Shown here: positions 36,622 to 45,177 of the stretch, in pieces | Layout: the number at the start of each line of letters is the position of its first letter | Position numbering within the stretch: the stretch's first letter is position 1 | Assembly (NCBI RefSeq): GCF_000473165.1 | Contig: NZ_KI421504.1 | Coordinates: forward strand, 3,981,070-4,045,069 | Source of the DNA: Leisingera aquimarina DSM 24565 | GTDB lineage: Bacteria; Pseudomonadota; Alphaproteobacteria; Rhodobacterales; Rhodobacteraceae | Length of the DNA: 64,000 nt | Reading direction: 5' to 3' | Program-made: the position numbers and the translations under genes | Notes under the pieces: generated by a model | The model's input: only the letters and a program-made list of their open reading frames with translations | Told to the model about the DNA's origin: nothing | The model's database searches: none

Positions 36622-36646
36622 AGCGCTAGCGCTAAACTTTAGCGCT
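36622..36646. promoter_or_regulatory. Overlapping AGCGCT palindromes, LacI-like operator
   Basis: AGCGCTAGCGCT (36622-36633) is a perfect 12-bp palindrome. It overlaps AGCGCTAAA (36628-36636) - C - TTTAGCGCT (36638-36646), a perfect 9-1-9 palindrome. Central CG with flanking A/T arms is typical of LacI-family sites. It lies 8 bp from the 22-bp palindrome. Confidence 0.6.
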
Positions 36647-36748
36647 TGTTAATCATCAAAGCCAACCGCCCAGATTGCGGTCAACCAGCCAATGTGCTTC
36701 AACCTCCTAAACAGCGGGGTCAATTCGAGCTCAACGGGAGAAAGCGCA

Positions 36749-37439
36749 ATGGCAAAGGTTCTGCGAGAAAGCAGCGATCCCAAATTCTACGGCAAGTTTC
36801 GTTTGGAACTCTGTGACCCTGCGGATCAGTTGCGGGTCCAAGCCGGTAAAGATTGGCTCAAAGCCGAAGAAATGGCCGCTTTGGAGGAAACCCACGACGG
36901 CTACTTAATTGAATTCCGGCGCTCAGAGCGTCCTTGGCGGGCGGAGTTCTTGCCTCAAAAACTATGCATGACCAAAGGCAAGGAGTTACCGGACTATACA
37001 AAGTCAATTCCAGGCTGCAAAAATGAATACTCACACGGTAGTTTGGTGAGCTCAAAGCTCAAGTCGGTGATCGAAAACCACCAGTCAGAGCACGATGGCT
37101 GGCTATTCTCTCCAGTCGAGATTCTGAACAAGGACGGATCAGTACACGGCACCCGCTATATTTGGTGGGTTCACAAGGTCGTTGATGCAATTGATCCAAC
37201 GTCGGAAGGCATAAAAACGGTAGGTGGACCAGTGGATGGCAAACATCGCTGGACACACATTGGGAAAAAATCCAGTACGTCTAAAGTTGCGGAAATCCGC
37301 GGTCAGCGGCCTAACAGCTTGGCTCGATTTGCGATACTTTTCAGGGCGTAGGGTGTTCGTTTCTGTTTCCCTATTTGCGTCGATGGAAGAAGCAGGAATT
37401 TCCTATTTCCGCGCCGACTCGATCTGGTCCGAGGTCTGA
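36749..37439 (+). pseudogene. Imm11/DUF1629-like protein, frameshifted
   Basis: The frame from ATG 36749 (after GGGAGAAAG) reads about 200 residues to a stop at 37351. Its GSLVSSKLKSVIENH, WLFSPVEI and VHKVVDAIDPTSEG resemble the N-terminal half of Imm11 (DUF1629) proteins, often polymorphic-toxin immunity proteins. The expected C-terminal block appears in another frame as RRVFVSVSLFASMEEAGISYF, ending at 37439. A +1 shift near 37315-37340 would join them. GC content is visibly below the surroundings and no toxin gene is adjacent, suggesting an acquired, decaying orphan. A sequencing error would give the same picture. Confidence 0.5.
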
Positions 37440-37801
37440 ACCCTGCCTACAAGGGCCAAGCGTGAAACCCTCAATGCAGCGGAACGGCCATTGCAGCAAG
37501 CCCGGGCAAATTTGGCGCAGAAAGCAGCTCTGGCAACCGCACTAGATGTTATTAACGCTGGCCGGATCGCCACCGCCCTCGGCGCGGCGGCGCTGACCGG
37601 GATCATCCGGCGCAAATACCCTTCTCTCTTTCATCTTGCCGAAAATACTTCCGCCGGAGGCTCCCGCGCCCGCGGCCCCCTCCCGGTGCACGGGCGGTGC
37701 ACAGAGGATGCACGCTTGCCACCCCCGGTTTATCACCTTGCTCTTGCCAAATCCGGCGCCGCTTGCGCATATCCAAGACAACAGCATCAGGAGGGCAGCA
37801 C
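37440..37801. other. Intergenic region before mtnP
   Basis: No gene is supported here. Positions 37643-37661 hold a third copy of the AAATAC(Y)2CCGCCGGAGGC motif, directly followed by CTCCCGCGCCC, which resembles the outer box of the composite repeats and may be a remnant. The promoter and AGGAGG site of mtnP lie at the 3' end. Confidence 0.45.
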
Positions 37802-38692
37802 GTGACCGCAGCAGAACCCCGTGAAACCATGATTGCCGTGATCGGCGGCTCGGGTATTTATGAGATCGACGGGCTGGAAGGCGCCGAATGGGTCTCGGTC
37901 GAAACGCCTTGGGGGGCGCCATCGGATCAAATCCTGACCGGTTCCCTGGACGGGGTGAAAATGGCCTTCCTGCCCCGCCACGGCCGCGGCCATGTGCATT
38001 CGCCGACCGAGGTCCCCTACCGCGCCAACATCGACGCACTGAAGCGGCTGGGGGTGACGGACGTGTTCTCGGTCTCGGCTTGCGGATCCTTCCGCGAGGA
38101 AATGGCACCGGGCGATTTTGTTGTTGTGGACCAATTCATTGACCGGACCTTCGCGCGCGAAAAGAGCTTCTTCGGGACCGGCTGCGTGGCCCATGTAAGC
38201 GTGGCGCACCCGACCTGCGAGCGGCTCTCGGACGCGGCCGAAGCAGCGGGAAAGGATGCAGGCATCAACATCCACCGCGGCGGCACCTATCTGTGCATGG
38301 AGGGGCCGCAGTTCTCCTCGATGGCGGAAAGCAAGATGTACCGCGAGCAATGGGGCTGCGATGTGATCGGCATGACCAACATGCCCGAAGCCAAACTCGC
38401 CCGCGAGGCTGAGCTGTGTTACGCCTCCATTGCCATGGTCACCGATTACGACAGCTGGCATCCGGAGCACGGCGCTGTGGAAATCACTGATATCATTGCA
38501 ACATTGCAGGGCAACTCTGCCAATGCCCGCGAACTGGTCCGCCGCCTGCCTGGTCTGCTGGGCCAGGATCGTGCGGAGTGCCCGCATGGCTGCGACAAAG
38601 CGCTGGAATATGCCATCATGACTGCACCCGAGAAACGCGATCCTGCTCTGCTGGCCAAGCTGGACGCCGTGGCGGGCCGGGTTCTGGACTGA
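37802..38692 (+). CDS. mtnP: S-methyl-5'-thioadenosine phosphorylase
   Basis: This enzyme splits methylthioadenosine into adenine and methylthioribose-1-phosphate. The GTG at 37802 is chosen because AGGAGG lies 7 bases upstream, giving 296 residues. Family blocks are GGSGIYEIDGL, RHGRGHVHSPTEVPYRANI, SACGSFREEMAPGDFVVVDQ and GGTYLCMEGPQFSSMAE, then the purine-site NMPEAKLAREAE and SWHPEHGAV. The next metabolic gene, apt, would use the adenine released, so the cluster fits adenine salvage. Confidence 0.95.
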   Translation: MTAAEPRETMIAVIGGSGIYEIDGLEGAEWVSVETPWGAPSDQILTGSLDGVKMAFLPRHGRGHVHSPTEVPYRANIDALKRLGVTDVFSVSACGSFREEMAPGDFVVVDQFIDRTFAREKSFFGTGCVAHVSVAHPTCERLSDAAEAAGKDAGINIHRGGTYLCMEGPQFSSMAESKMYREQWGCDVIGMTNMPEAKLAREAELCYASIAMVTDYDSWHPEHGAVEITDIIATLQGNSANARELVRRLPGLLGQDRAECPHGCDKALEYAIMTAPEKRDPALLAKLDAVAGRVLD

Positions 38693-38720
38693 TCCAAGGC
38701 TGCAACAGTTTTGAACTATC

Positions 38721-38750
38721 GGGGCGGTCTTCGCAGGGCCGCCTCTTTTC
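38721..38750 (+). terminator. Terminator of mtnP
   Basis: GGGGCGGTC (38721-38729) pairs with GGCCGCCTC (38737-38745) with G-U pairs, followed by TTTTC, 28 bp after the mtnP stop. Confidence 0.8.
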
Positions 38751-38820
38751 TTTGCCGGGTTGCGTCCCTTTATCCTTCTGCAGACCTTGCTTCGACGTTG
38801 CAGATTTCAGGATCTCTTTC

Positions 38821-39831
38821 ATGCGCCTTCACGGATTGGACATCGCCCGCTTCCTTGCCTTTTGCGGCATGGTTCTGGTTAACTTCCGCATTGCGGCGCA
38901 GGTGGCGCCGGGAACCGATGCCGTATCTTTGTTCACCAACAGCCTGGAGGGCCGCGCTGCCGCGCTGTTTGTGGTGCTGGCGGGGATCGGGGTATCGCTG
39001 GGCAAACCGGACCGGGCAACGATGTTCCGGCGCGCTGTGTTCCTGTTTGTGATCGGCCTCTTGAACCTGACCATATTCGACGCCGACATCCTGCACTTCT
39101 ATGCGCTGTATTTCCTGGTGGCGCTGCCGTTCCTGACGGCCTCCAGCCGGACGCTGCTTTGGGCCGCTGCGGGCACGCTGGCAATCGGGCTGGCAGGGCT
39201 GCTGGTGCTGGATTACGAGGCACATTGGAACTGGGACACACTGACCTACGCGGAATTCTGGACGCTGGAAGGCTTTCTGCGCCATTCCTTCTTCAATGGC
39301 TGGCATCCGGTGTTTCCTTGGGTCGCTTTCCTGTTTCTGGGCATGTGGATCGGCCGCTTGGATCTGGCCAGCCGCCGGGTGCAGGCCCGCATGGTCTTCT
39401 GGGGCGCGGCAGCGGCAGTGCTGGGCGCCTTGCCCGGGATGCTGCTGCAGGATCCGGAGCTGGCCGAACTCTTCGGCACCAGCGCCATTCCCCCTGGACC
39501 GTTCTACATTATCGCAGCCTCCGGCACCGCGGTTGCCGTGACCGGGCTGATGCTGGCAATCGGCCCTGCGCTGGACAAGGCTGGACTGGGTGAATGGCTG
39601 GCGGCGCCGGGCCGGCAAGCCCTGAGCCTCTATGCGGCGCATATCCTGTTGGGAATGGGCACACTGGAAGCCATGGGCCAGCTCGACGGTTCTCTCGACA
39701 CCTCTCAGATCTTCGGCTACTCGCTTGGCTTCTGCGCTCTCTCGATGGTGCTGGTCTGGGTTTGGAACATCTTTGCGAACAACGGGCCGCTGGAAGCGCT
39801 GATGCGCTGGAGCACCCGTTTTCCCCGGTGA
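38821..39831 (+). CDS. DUF418/YeiB-like membrane protein
   Basis: This 336-residue membrane protein starts at ATG 38821 (MRLHGLDIARFLAFCGMVLVNF), the RLxxLDxxRGxALxGM-type opening of the DUF418/heparan-acyltransferase-like group. About ten hydrophobic helices follow. The C-terminal DUF418 region includes PGRQALSLYAAHILLGM and ends WNIFANNGPLEALMRWSTRF. Function is unknown; it may move acyl groups or export a metabolite. Confidence 0.85.
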   Translation: MRLHGLDIARFLAFCGMVLVNFRIAAQVAPGTDAVSLFTNSLEGRAAALFVVLAGIGVSLGKPDRATMFRRAVFLFVIGLLNLTIFDADILHFYALYFLVALPFLTASSRTLLWAAAGTLAIGLAGLLVLDYEAHWNWDTLTYAEFWTLEGFLRHSFFNGWHPVFPWVAFLFLGMWIGRLDLASRRVQARMVFWGAAAAVLGALPGMLLQDPELAELFGTSAIPPGPFYIIAASGTAVAVTGLMLAIGPALDKAGLGEWLAAPGRQALSLYAAHILLGMGTLEAMGQLDGSLDTSQIFGYSLGFCALSMVLVWVWNIFANNGPLEALMRWSTRFPR

Positions 39832-40007
39832 CTCCTCCCAGCGCCGCTGCCCCGGCCCGCGGCCAGTTCCAGCAGGCCTCCTGCCGCAGCCCCGAACCGC
39901 ATGCTCACGGTTCCCCCTTGCATGACAGCGCTGCATCGGCCAAACCGCCCATGGCCTGGTAACGCTGCCGGGCTGCTGTCTCAGTTGCGCCAAGGGGAGC
40001 CAAGCCG

Positions 40008-40547
40008 ATGCCCAAGAAGCCCGCCGTCAAGGATTACATCCGCACCATCGTCGACTTCCCGCATGAAGGGATCTTGTTCCGCGACGTGACCACGCTGTTT
40101 GCTGATCCGCGCGGGTTCCGCATGGCAATCGACCAGATGCTGCACCCCTATGCCGGGGAACGGATCGACAAAGTGGTGGGTCTTGAAGCACGCGGCTTTA
40201 TCCTGGGCGGCGCGATAGCGCATCAGCTGAGCGTCGGCTTTGTGCCGGTCCGCAAGAAAGGCAAGCTGCCCGGCACCACCATCAGCGAAGAGTACAAGCT
40301 GGAATACGGCGAGGCGATTGTCGAAATCCACGACGACGCCATTAAGCCGGGCGAGAAGATTCTGGTGGTTGATGACCTCTTGGCCACCGGCGGCACTGCG
40401 GGCGCGGGCATTAAGCTGATTGAGCGGCTGGGCGGCGAAATTGTCTCTTGCTCCTTCATCGTGGACCTGCCGGAACTGGGTGGCCGCAAGCTGTTGGAGG
40501 ACATGGGCATGGATGTGCATGTGCTGTGCGAATTCGACGGCCTCTGA
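40008..40547 (+). CDS. apt: Adenine phosphoribosyltransferase
   Basis: This enzyme makes AMP from adenine and PRPP. The 179-residue protein has the PRPP-binding [14 protein letters not shown] (118-131), [14 protein letters not shown] (58-71) and the flexible hood [26 protein letters not shown] precedes the ATG. It is likely to recycle adenine freed by mtnP two genes upstream. The composite repeat B begins 26 bp after the stop. Confidence 0.97.
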   Translation: MPKKPAVKDYIRTIVDFPHEGILFRDVTTLFADPRGFRMAIDQMLHPYAGERIDKVVGLEARGFILGGAIAHQLSVGFVPVRKKGKLPGTTISEEYKLEYGEAIVEIHDDAIKPGEKILVVDDLLATGGTAGAGIKLIERLGGEIVSCSFIVDLPELGGRKLLEDMGMDVHVLCEFDGL

Positions 40548-40572
40548 GCACTGTAAGGACAGCGCCCGGTCC

Positions 40573-40738
40573 GGGGGCTCCCGCCGGTCAAACGCCATTC
40601 TTGCGAACGGCTCTTCCCGTTGGGCCTAGTCCTTTCCGCCCCGCAAGGGCCTGAAAGGGCACGCCGCGCAGATGCGCGGCGCAGGGCCCAAAGCCGCCAG
40701 GCGGTCCGGCGCAGCCGGGCTGATGCAGCTGCGGGAGA
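40573..40738. repeat. Composite intergenic repeat B (convergent half-elements)
   Basis: The plus half has CTCCCGCC (40578-40585), hairpin GCCATTC/GAACGGC with one mismatch (40594-40611) and CGTTGGGC (40618-40625). Inner stems are CCTTTC/GAAAGG (40631-40658) and CGCCGCGCA/TGCGCGGCG (40662-40681). The minus half has GCCCAAA (40686-40692), hairpin GTCCGGC/GCCGGGC (40704-40720) and GCGGGAG (40731-40737). It lies between convergent apt and the FAD oxidase gene. Confidence 0.8.
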
Positions 40739-40759
40739 TCTTGGGAATGCCCGGGCGGG

Positions 40760-42178
40760 TCAGCCGGCCCTGAGCACCGCGCCAGGATTCATGATGCCGT
40801 TGGGGTCCAGTGCCTGCTTGATTGCCCGCATGGCCGCCAGCTTGGCCGGGTCGCCATAGCGTTCCAGGTCACCCGTTTTCATCCGCCCGACCCCGTGCTC
40901 AGCACTGAAAGAGCCGCCAAAGGCATGAACCAGATCATGCACCGCCGTTTTCACTGCTTCACGCATGTGCCTGAACTGGTCGCGGGACTGCCCCTTTGGC
41001 GGGAACACATTGTAATGCAGGTTGCCGTCCCCCAGATGGCCAAAGCAGTTGATGCGGAAATCGCCAAGGCCTGCGACCACCTCTCTGCCCCGTTCGATGA
41101 AGGCGGGAATATCCGAGATCGGCACTGAGATGTCGTGGCTGGAAACCGATCCGATTGCCTTGTTGGCCAGCGGAATATTCTCGCGCACCGCCCACAGCGC
41201 CTGCCGCTGGGATCCGGACTGGGCAATCACGCCATCCGCAACCAGTCCTGCCTTTTCGGCGGCTTCGAACAAATCTGCCAGAGCGTCCTCAGCGACCACG
41301 CCCTGCGGCAATCCCAATTCGATCAGCACGCACCACTCGGGCGCCTCGGCAAACGGCTGGCGGATCTCCGGCAGAGCCTCCGCCAAAAACGCCAGACCTT
41401 GCCGGTGGATCAGTTCAAAGGCACTGACAGTTTCACCGGCGTGATCACGGGCCAGAGCCAGCAGCGCAATGGCAGCAGCAGCGTCCTTCACTGTGAACAG
41501 CGCGGTTCCCTGCGCGACAGGGACCGGCAACAGCTTCAGCGTGGCGGCAGTGATCACCCCCAGCGTGCCCTCGGCTCCGATCAGCAGGTTTTTCAGGTCA
41601 TAGCCCGTGTTGTCTTTGCGCAAACGCGACAACCCGTGCCAGATGTCTCCCGAGGGCAGCACCGCCTCCAACCCCAGGCAGAGATCGCGTGCATTGCCGT
41701 AGCGCAGCACGTTAACGCCGCCGGCATTGGTCGAGAGGTTCCCGCCGATCCGGGCTGATCCCTCTGCCGCCAGCGACAGGGGAAACAGCCGCCCTGCCCC
41801 TTCTGCCGCGGCCTGGACATCCGCCAGAATGGCTCCTGCTTCGGCAATCAGGACATTTTCCTGCGGGTGAACGGACCGGATTGCCGCCATCCGTTCCAGC
41901 GACAGCACCAGTGGCGCCGGGCCGTCCGGCATTACCTGGCCACCGACCAGGCTGGTGCCGCCGCCATAGGGCACAACCGGCACCCAAGCGGCACTGGCTT
42001 CGCGAATCAGAAGTGAGACTTGCTCAGCTGTTTGCGGCAAGGCCAGCACCCCCGCCTGCCCCTGGTAGCGCCCGCGCGGTTCCTCCAGATAACGCGGCTC
42101 TGGCGGCCGCAGCACGCCTTCCGGCAGCAGGTTCGAGAGATGGTTGGCAAAGGCAGTATCTGCGGGGTTCAGCATCAT
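40760..42178 (-). CDS. FAD-linked oxidase, GlcD/D-2-hydroxyacid dehydrogenase type
   Basis: This 472-residue flavoprotein has an FAD_binding_4 domain (about 40-225) with VPVVPYGGGTSLVGG and GGNLSTNAGGVNVLRYGN, and a FAD-oxidase C domain (about 230-470) with GHLGDGNLHYNVFPPKG, then SAEHGVGRMKTGDLERY and LDPNGIMNPGAVL. It resembles D-lactate or D-2-hydroxyglutarate dehydrogenases that pass electrons to quinone or ETF. The substrate is not fixed by sequence. The MBL gene lies 41 bp upstream. Confidence 0.92.
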   Translation of the reverse strand: MMLNPADTAFANHLSNLLPEGVLRPPEPRYLEEPRGRYQGQAGVLALPQTAEQVSLLIREASAAWVPVVPYGGGTSLVGGQVMPDGPAPLVLSLERMAAIRSVHPQENVLIAEAGAILADVQAAAEGAGRLFPLSLAAEGSARIGGNLSTNAGGVNVLRYGNARDLCLGLEAVLPSGDIWHGLSRLRKDNTGYDLKNLLIGAEGTLGVITAATLKLLPVPVAQGTALFTVKDAAAAIALLALARDHAGETVSAFELIHRQGLAFLAEALPEIRQPFAEAPEWCVLIELGLPQGVVAEDALADLFEAAEKAGLVADGVIAQSGSQRQALWAVRENIPLANKAIGSVSSHDISVPISDIPAFIERGREVVAGLGDFRINCFGHLGDGNLHYNVFPPKGQSRDQFRHMREAVKTAVHDLVHAFGGSFSAEHGVGRMKTGDLERYGDPAKLAAMRAIKQALDPNGIMNPGAVLRAG

Positions 42179-42219
42179 GCCCTATCCATGCCGTAAGTGG
42201 CACGGGCTGGCAAGGCAGG

Positions 42220-43065
42220 TCACTCTTCTTCAGCTAGGTACTTCGGCTGCAGCACATGGATCGTCGGGCGGCTGGGCAGGCTGCGCAGGGAGAGCGTAAG
42301 GGCGCTGTTGCCTTCATTCACGACATCAAACTCAGGCCCGATCCGGGCCAGGAAGCGCTGCAGCGATGCGTCACTGAACCAATGCATCGGAATTATGACG
42401 GAGGAACGCAGCCGCCCCAGAACTTCCAGCATCTGATCCAGCGGCAGGGTTATGCCGCCATCCACCGCCGCCATCACCACGTCGAGCCGCCCCAGCGCCG
42501 CATATTGTTCCGGGGTCGGCACATGGTGGAGATGACCCAAATGGCCGATACAGAGGCCAGCCGCCTCGAAAACGAAGATTGAGTTGCCTTGCGCTTCCAC
42601 GCCTCCGAACATGTTGCGGATGTCAGTGGAGACATTGCGGATCAGCATTTCGCCAAGGTCCAGATGGTGTTCTATCCCGCCCCCAAGCGGCCCCCAGCCC
42701 CGTAACACATGGGGAATGGCTGGATCGGGATGCGCCGTCCAGTGGGTTTCATGGGCGTGGTTCATGGTGACCACATCCGGGATCAGCGGCGCAGCGCCAG
42801 TGAAGCCCGTGAAATCGGTAACCACATTCAGCCCGCCTTCGGTGCGCAGCAGGAAGGAGGCATGCGCGATGTAGCGGATCTGCACGCTGTCCTGGGCAAC
42901 CGGGTCCTGCCAACTGGCTTGGTGCAGATACTCCAGGCCAGGGGTTGCCCCGGCCAGTGCGATACAATGGCTTGCCCGCCGCTCCTGGGCCTGGAGGGCA
43001 GTGGTACAGAGGATCAGCCAAAAGAGACAGCAAAAGCCGCGCATGAAGCAGGTTCTAGGGCGCAA
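42220..43065 (-). CDS. Exported metallo-beta-lactamase-fold protein, UlaG-like
   Basis: This 281-residue protein has an N-terminal signal peptide (start at ATG 43065, or 43044 giving MRGFCCLFWLILCTTALQA). The fold is seen in YIAHASFLLRTEGGLNVVTDF, then NHAHETHW with His103, His105 and His108, GHLGHLHH (about 186-193) and a late PMHWF. The classic HxHxDH has Thr in place of Asp, so the second metal site may be altered. Probably a periplasmic hydrolase of unknown substrate. Confidence 0.78.
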   Translation of the reverse strand: MRPRTCFMRGFCCLFWLILCTTALQAQERRASHCIALAGATPGLEYLHQASWQDPVAQDSVQIRYIAHASFLLRTEGGLNVVTDFTGFTGAAPLIPDVVTMNHAHETHWTAHPDPAIPHVLRGWGPLGGGIEHHLDLGEMLIRNVSTDIRNMFGGVEAQGNSIFVFEAAGLCIGHLGHLHHVPTPEQYAALGRLDVVMAAVDGGITLPLDQMLEVLGRLRSSVIIPMHWFSDASLQRFLARIGPEFDVVNEGNSALTLSLRSLPSRPTIHVLQPKYLAEEE

Positions 43066-43102
43066 ACCGCAGTTGTCAGCCCCCAGGGCGGAAAATCGCG
43101 CC

Positions 43103-43302
43103 GGGCGCGCTCCCGCCTGTTCCAGCAGAATTGAAAATTCTGCCTCTCAGTTGGGCGTGGCGCCGGGCCTGCGGCCCGGCGCAGCCATGGCAGGCCGCGA
43201 AGCTCTTTCCGGCCGAAAGACCGGGTGGCGCCGCACCGCAGGTGCGGCGCCACCCCCAACGGGAGCGGGGCATTTCAATGCACCAGCGACGGGCGGGAGC
43301 GC
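43103..43302. repeat. Composite intergenic repeat C (convergent half-elements)
   Basis: The plus half has CTCCCGCC (43110-43117), perfect hairpin GCAGAATT-gaa-AATTCTGC (43125-43143), GTTGGGC (43150-43156) and a 10-bp stem (43160-43169 with 43173-43182). The minus half has a 15-bp perfect stem (43223-43237 with 43241-43255), CCCAACG (43255-43261), hairpin GGGGCATT/AATGCACC (43267-43284) and GGCGGGAG (43292-43299). This is the clearest of the four copies. It ends 23 bp from the RimJ-like gene's stop. Confidence 0.85.
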
Positions 43303-43324
43303 CCGGCTGCCTGTGCCTCTGCGA

Positions 43325-43915
43325 TCAGGCCTGCCCGGCCAGTGTCTTGCCCCGCCGGTCGTGGCGCAGCGAAGCGTACAAAACATGGGTCCGCCACCGG
43401 CCGTTGATCTGAAGATAGGACTGAGCAACGCCTTCGTATTTGAAGCCGGATTTTTCCAAGAGACCGCGGGAGGCTTCGTTTTCTGGCAGGCAGGCGGCCT
43501 CGATCCGGCTGAGATCCAGCTTGCTGAAGGCATGATGCACCACCGCGCCGATCGCCTCGCGCATGTAGCCGTGGCGGGCAAAGGGCAACCCGGTCCAGTA
43601 CCCCAGCGTTCCCGCCTGGGCCGGTCCGCGGCGGATGTTGTCCAGCGTGATTGCACCCGCCAGCATATTGTCGGACCGCCGGATCAGGAACAGCGGCAGC
43701 GCCGTGCCCCCAGCCACCGAACGGCGGGCCCAATAGACCCGGTTGGTGAACGACTTGCGGCTGAGGTGGTCCGCCGCCCAGCTGGGCTCCCACGGCGTCA
43801 AATACGGCTGGCTCTGCAGCCGCAGCGCTGCCCAGCCGTGAAAATCCGCATGCACCGGCGGCCTGAGAGTCAGGCGTTCGGTTTCAATGCGGACCTTGCG
43901 GCGGTTCAGCAGCAT
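43325..43915 (-). CDS. RimJ/RimL-type GNAT acetyltransferase
   Basis: This 196-residue GNAT protein has the RimJ-like opening IETERLTLRPPVHADFHGW, the strand YWTGLPFARHGYMREAIGAVVHHAF and the block RIEAACLPENEASRGLLEKSGFKYEG. RimJ/RimL enzymes acetylate the N-termini of ribosomal proteins, and paralogues have other targets. The ATG overlaps the M16 peptidase stop (TGATG), making it the last gene of the extended cox-thrC run. Confidence 0.92.
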   Translation of the reverse strand: MLLNRRKVRIETERLTLRPPVHADFHGWAALRLQSQPYLTPWEPSWAADHLSRKSFTNRVYWARRSVAGGTALPLFLIRRSDNMLAGAITLDNIRRGPAQAGTLGYWTGLPFARHGYMREAIGAVVHHAFSKLDLSRIEAACLPENEASRGLLEKSGFKYEGVAQSYLQINGRWRTHVLYASLRHDRRGKTLAGQA

Positions 43916-45177
43916 CAGGCGGCGCGCCTCTCCTGCAGCCTCTCCAGCGCCGGGGCATCTGCGACCGGACCGTAAAGCGCAAGTGCCGCCGGCGCGGAAA
44001 CCGCCATCTCCTCAGCCATGCTGCGCACATCCTTGGTGCTCACAGCCTCAATCCGCTCAACCGTGTGTTCCAGTGACGGCACCTTGCCCCAGATCTGCAC
44101 CAGGCGGGCCAGACGTTCAGCCCGGTTCGACGGGCTTTCCAGCCCCATCAACATCCCGGCTTTCATCTGGGCGCGGGCGCGCTCGACCTCGGCCTCAGTC
44201 ATATCGTCGGCGGCACGTTTCATCTCGTCGATGGTGATGCCTGCAAGCTCTTCCAGCTGATCGCCTGAGGTGCCGGCATAGACAGTCATCGCGCCAGTAT
44301 CGGCATAAGATCCGGCCTGCGCAAAGATAGTGTAGCACAGGCCGCGTTTTTCGCGCACTTCCTGGAACAGCCGCGAGGACATGCCTCCGCCAAGCGCACT
44401 GGCATAGATCTGCGAGGTGTACATCGACTGGTCGCGGTAGCTGGGGCCTTCGAACGCCAGCGCAAAATGCGCCTGCTCCAGGTCTTTGACCTGCCGCGCT
44501 TCGCCGCCGGTGAACAGCGCGCCTTCGGCGTTGAAATCGGGCTTGGCTTCCATATGGCCAAACAACCGCTCGGCTAGTTTCACCAAGACATCGTGATCGA
44601 CGCCGCCAGCGGCCGCCAATATCATCTGGCCGGGACCGTAGTGCTCACCCACGAAGCCTTGCAGGTCTTCGCGGCTGAAGCTGCTGACGCGCTCTGCCGG
44701 GCCCAGAATGGTGCGGCCCAAAGGTTGGCCGCGGTAGCTTTCTTCCTGCAGCCAGTCAAAGATCACATCATCCGGCGTGTCCAGCGACTGGCCAATCTCC
44801 TGCAGGATCACGCCGCGCTCGACCTCGATTTCGCGCTGATCGAACACCGGGTTCAGCAGGATGTCCCCGATCACATCCACGGCCAACGGCACATCGTCCT
44901 TGAGCACACGGGCGTAATACGCCGTCACCTCACGCGAGGTGTAAGCGTTGATGTAACCGCCTACATCCTCGATCTCTTCGGCGATTTGCAGGGCCGAGCG
45001 GGTCTTGGTGCCCTTGAAGGCCATATGCTCCAGGAAGTGGGCAATGCCGTTCTGTTCAAGCCGCTCGTGACGGCCGCCGGCGTTGACCCAGATCCCGACC
45101 GCCGCGGATTCCAGCCCTGGCATATGCTCGGAGACGATGCGGAACCCGTTGGCGAGTGTGTGCTGCTGAACTGTCAA
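43915..45177 (-). CDS. M16 family zinc metallopeptidase
   Basis: This pitrilysin/MPP-beta-like peptidase has the inverted zinc motif HFLEH (His47, Glu50, His51) with the downstream glutamate in EVERGVILQEIGQSLDTP. Two repeated M16 halves make 420 residues, close to mitochondrial processing peptidase beta and bacterial PqqF-like relatives. The GGGMSSRLFQEVREKRGLCY block is typical. It is co-translated with thrC (4-bp overlap) and with the RimJ-like gene. Substrates are unknown. Confidence 0.93.
   Translation of the reverse strand: MTVQQHTLANGFRIVSEHMPGLESAAVGIWVNAGGRHERLEQNGIAHFLEHMAFKGTKTRSALQIAEEIEDVGGYINAYTSREVTAYYARVLKDDVPLAVDVIGDILLNPVFDQREIEVERGVILQEIGQSLDTPDDVIFDWLQEESYRGQPLGRTILGPAERVSSFSREDLQGFVGEHYGPGQMILAAAGGVDHDVLVKLAERLFGHMEAKPDFNAEGALFTGGEARQVKDLEQAHFALAFEGPSYRDQSMYTSQIYASALGGGMSSRLFQEVREKRGLCYTIFAQAGSYADTGAMTVYAGTSGDQLEELAGITIDEMKRAADDMTEAEVERARAQMKAGMLMGLESPSNRAERLARLVQIWGKVPSLEHTVERIEAVSTKDVRSMAEEMAVSAPAALALYGPVADAPALERLQERRAA

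Noticed and set aside
43103-43302. Simple rho-independent terminators
   Set aside because: The stems have no U-tracts, and the conserved boxes outside the stems are not needed for termination, so a repeat element explains the data better.
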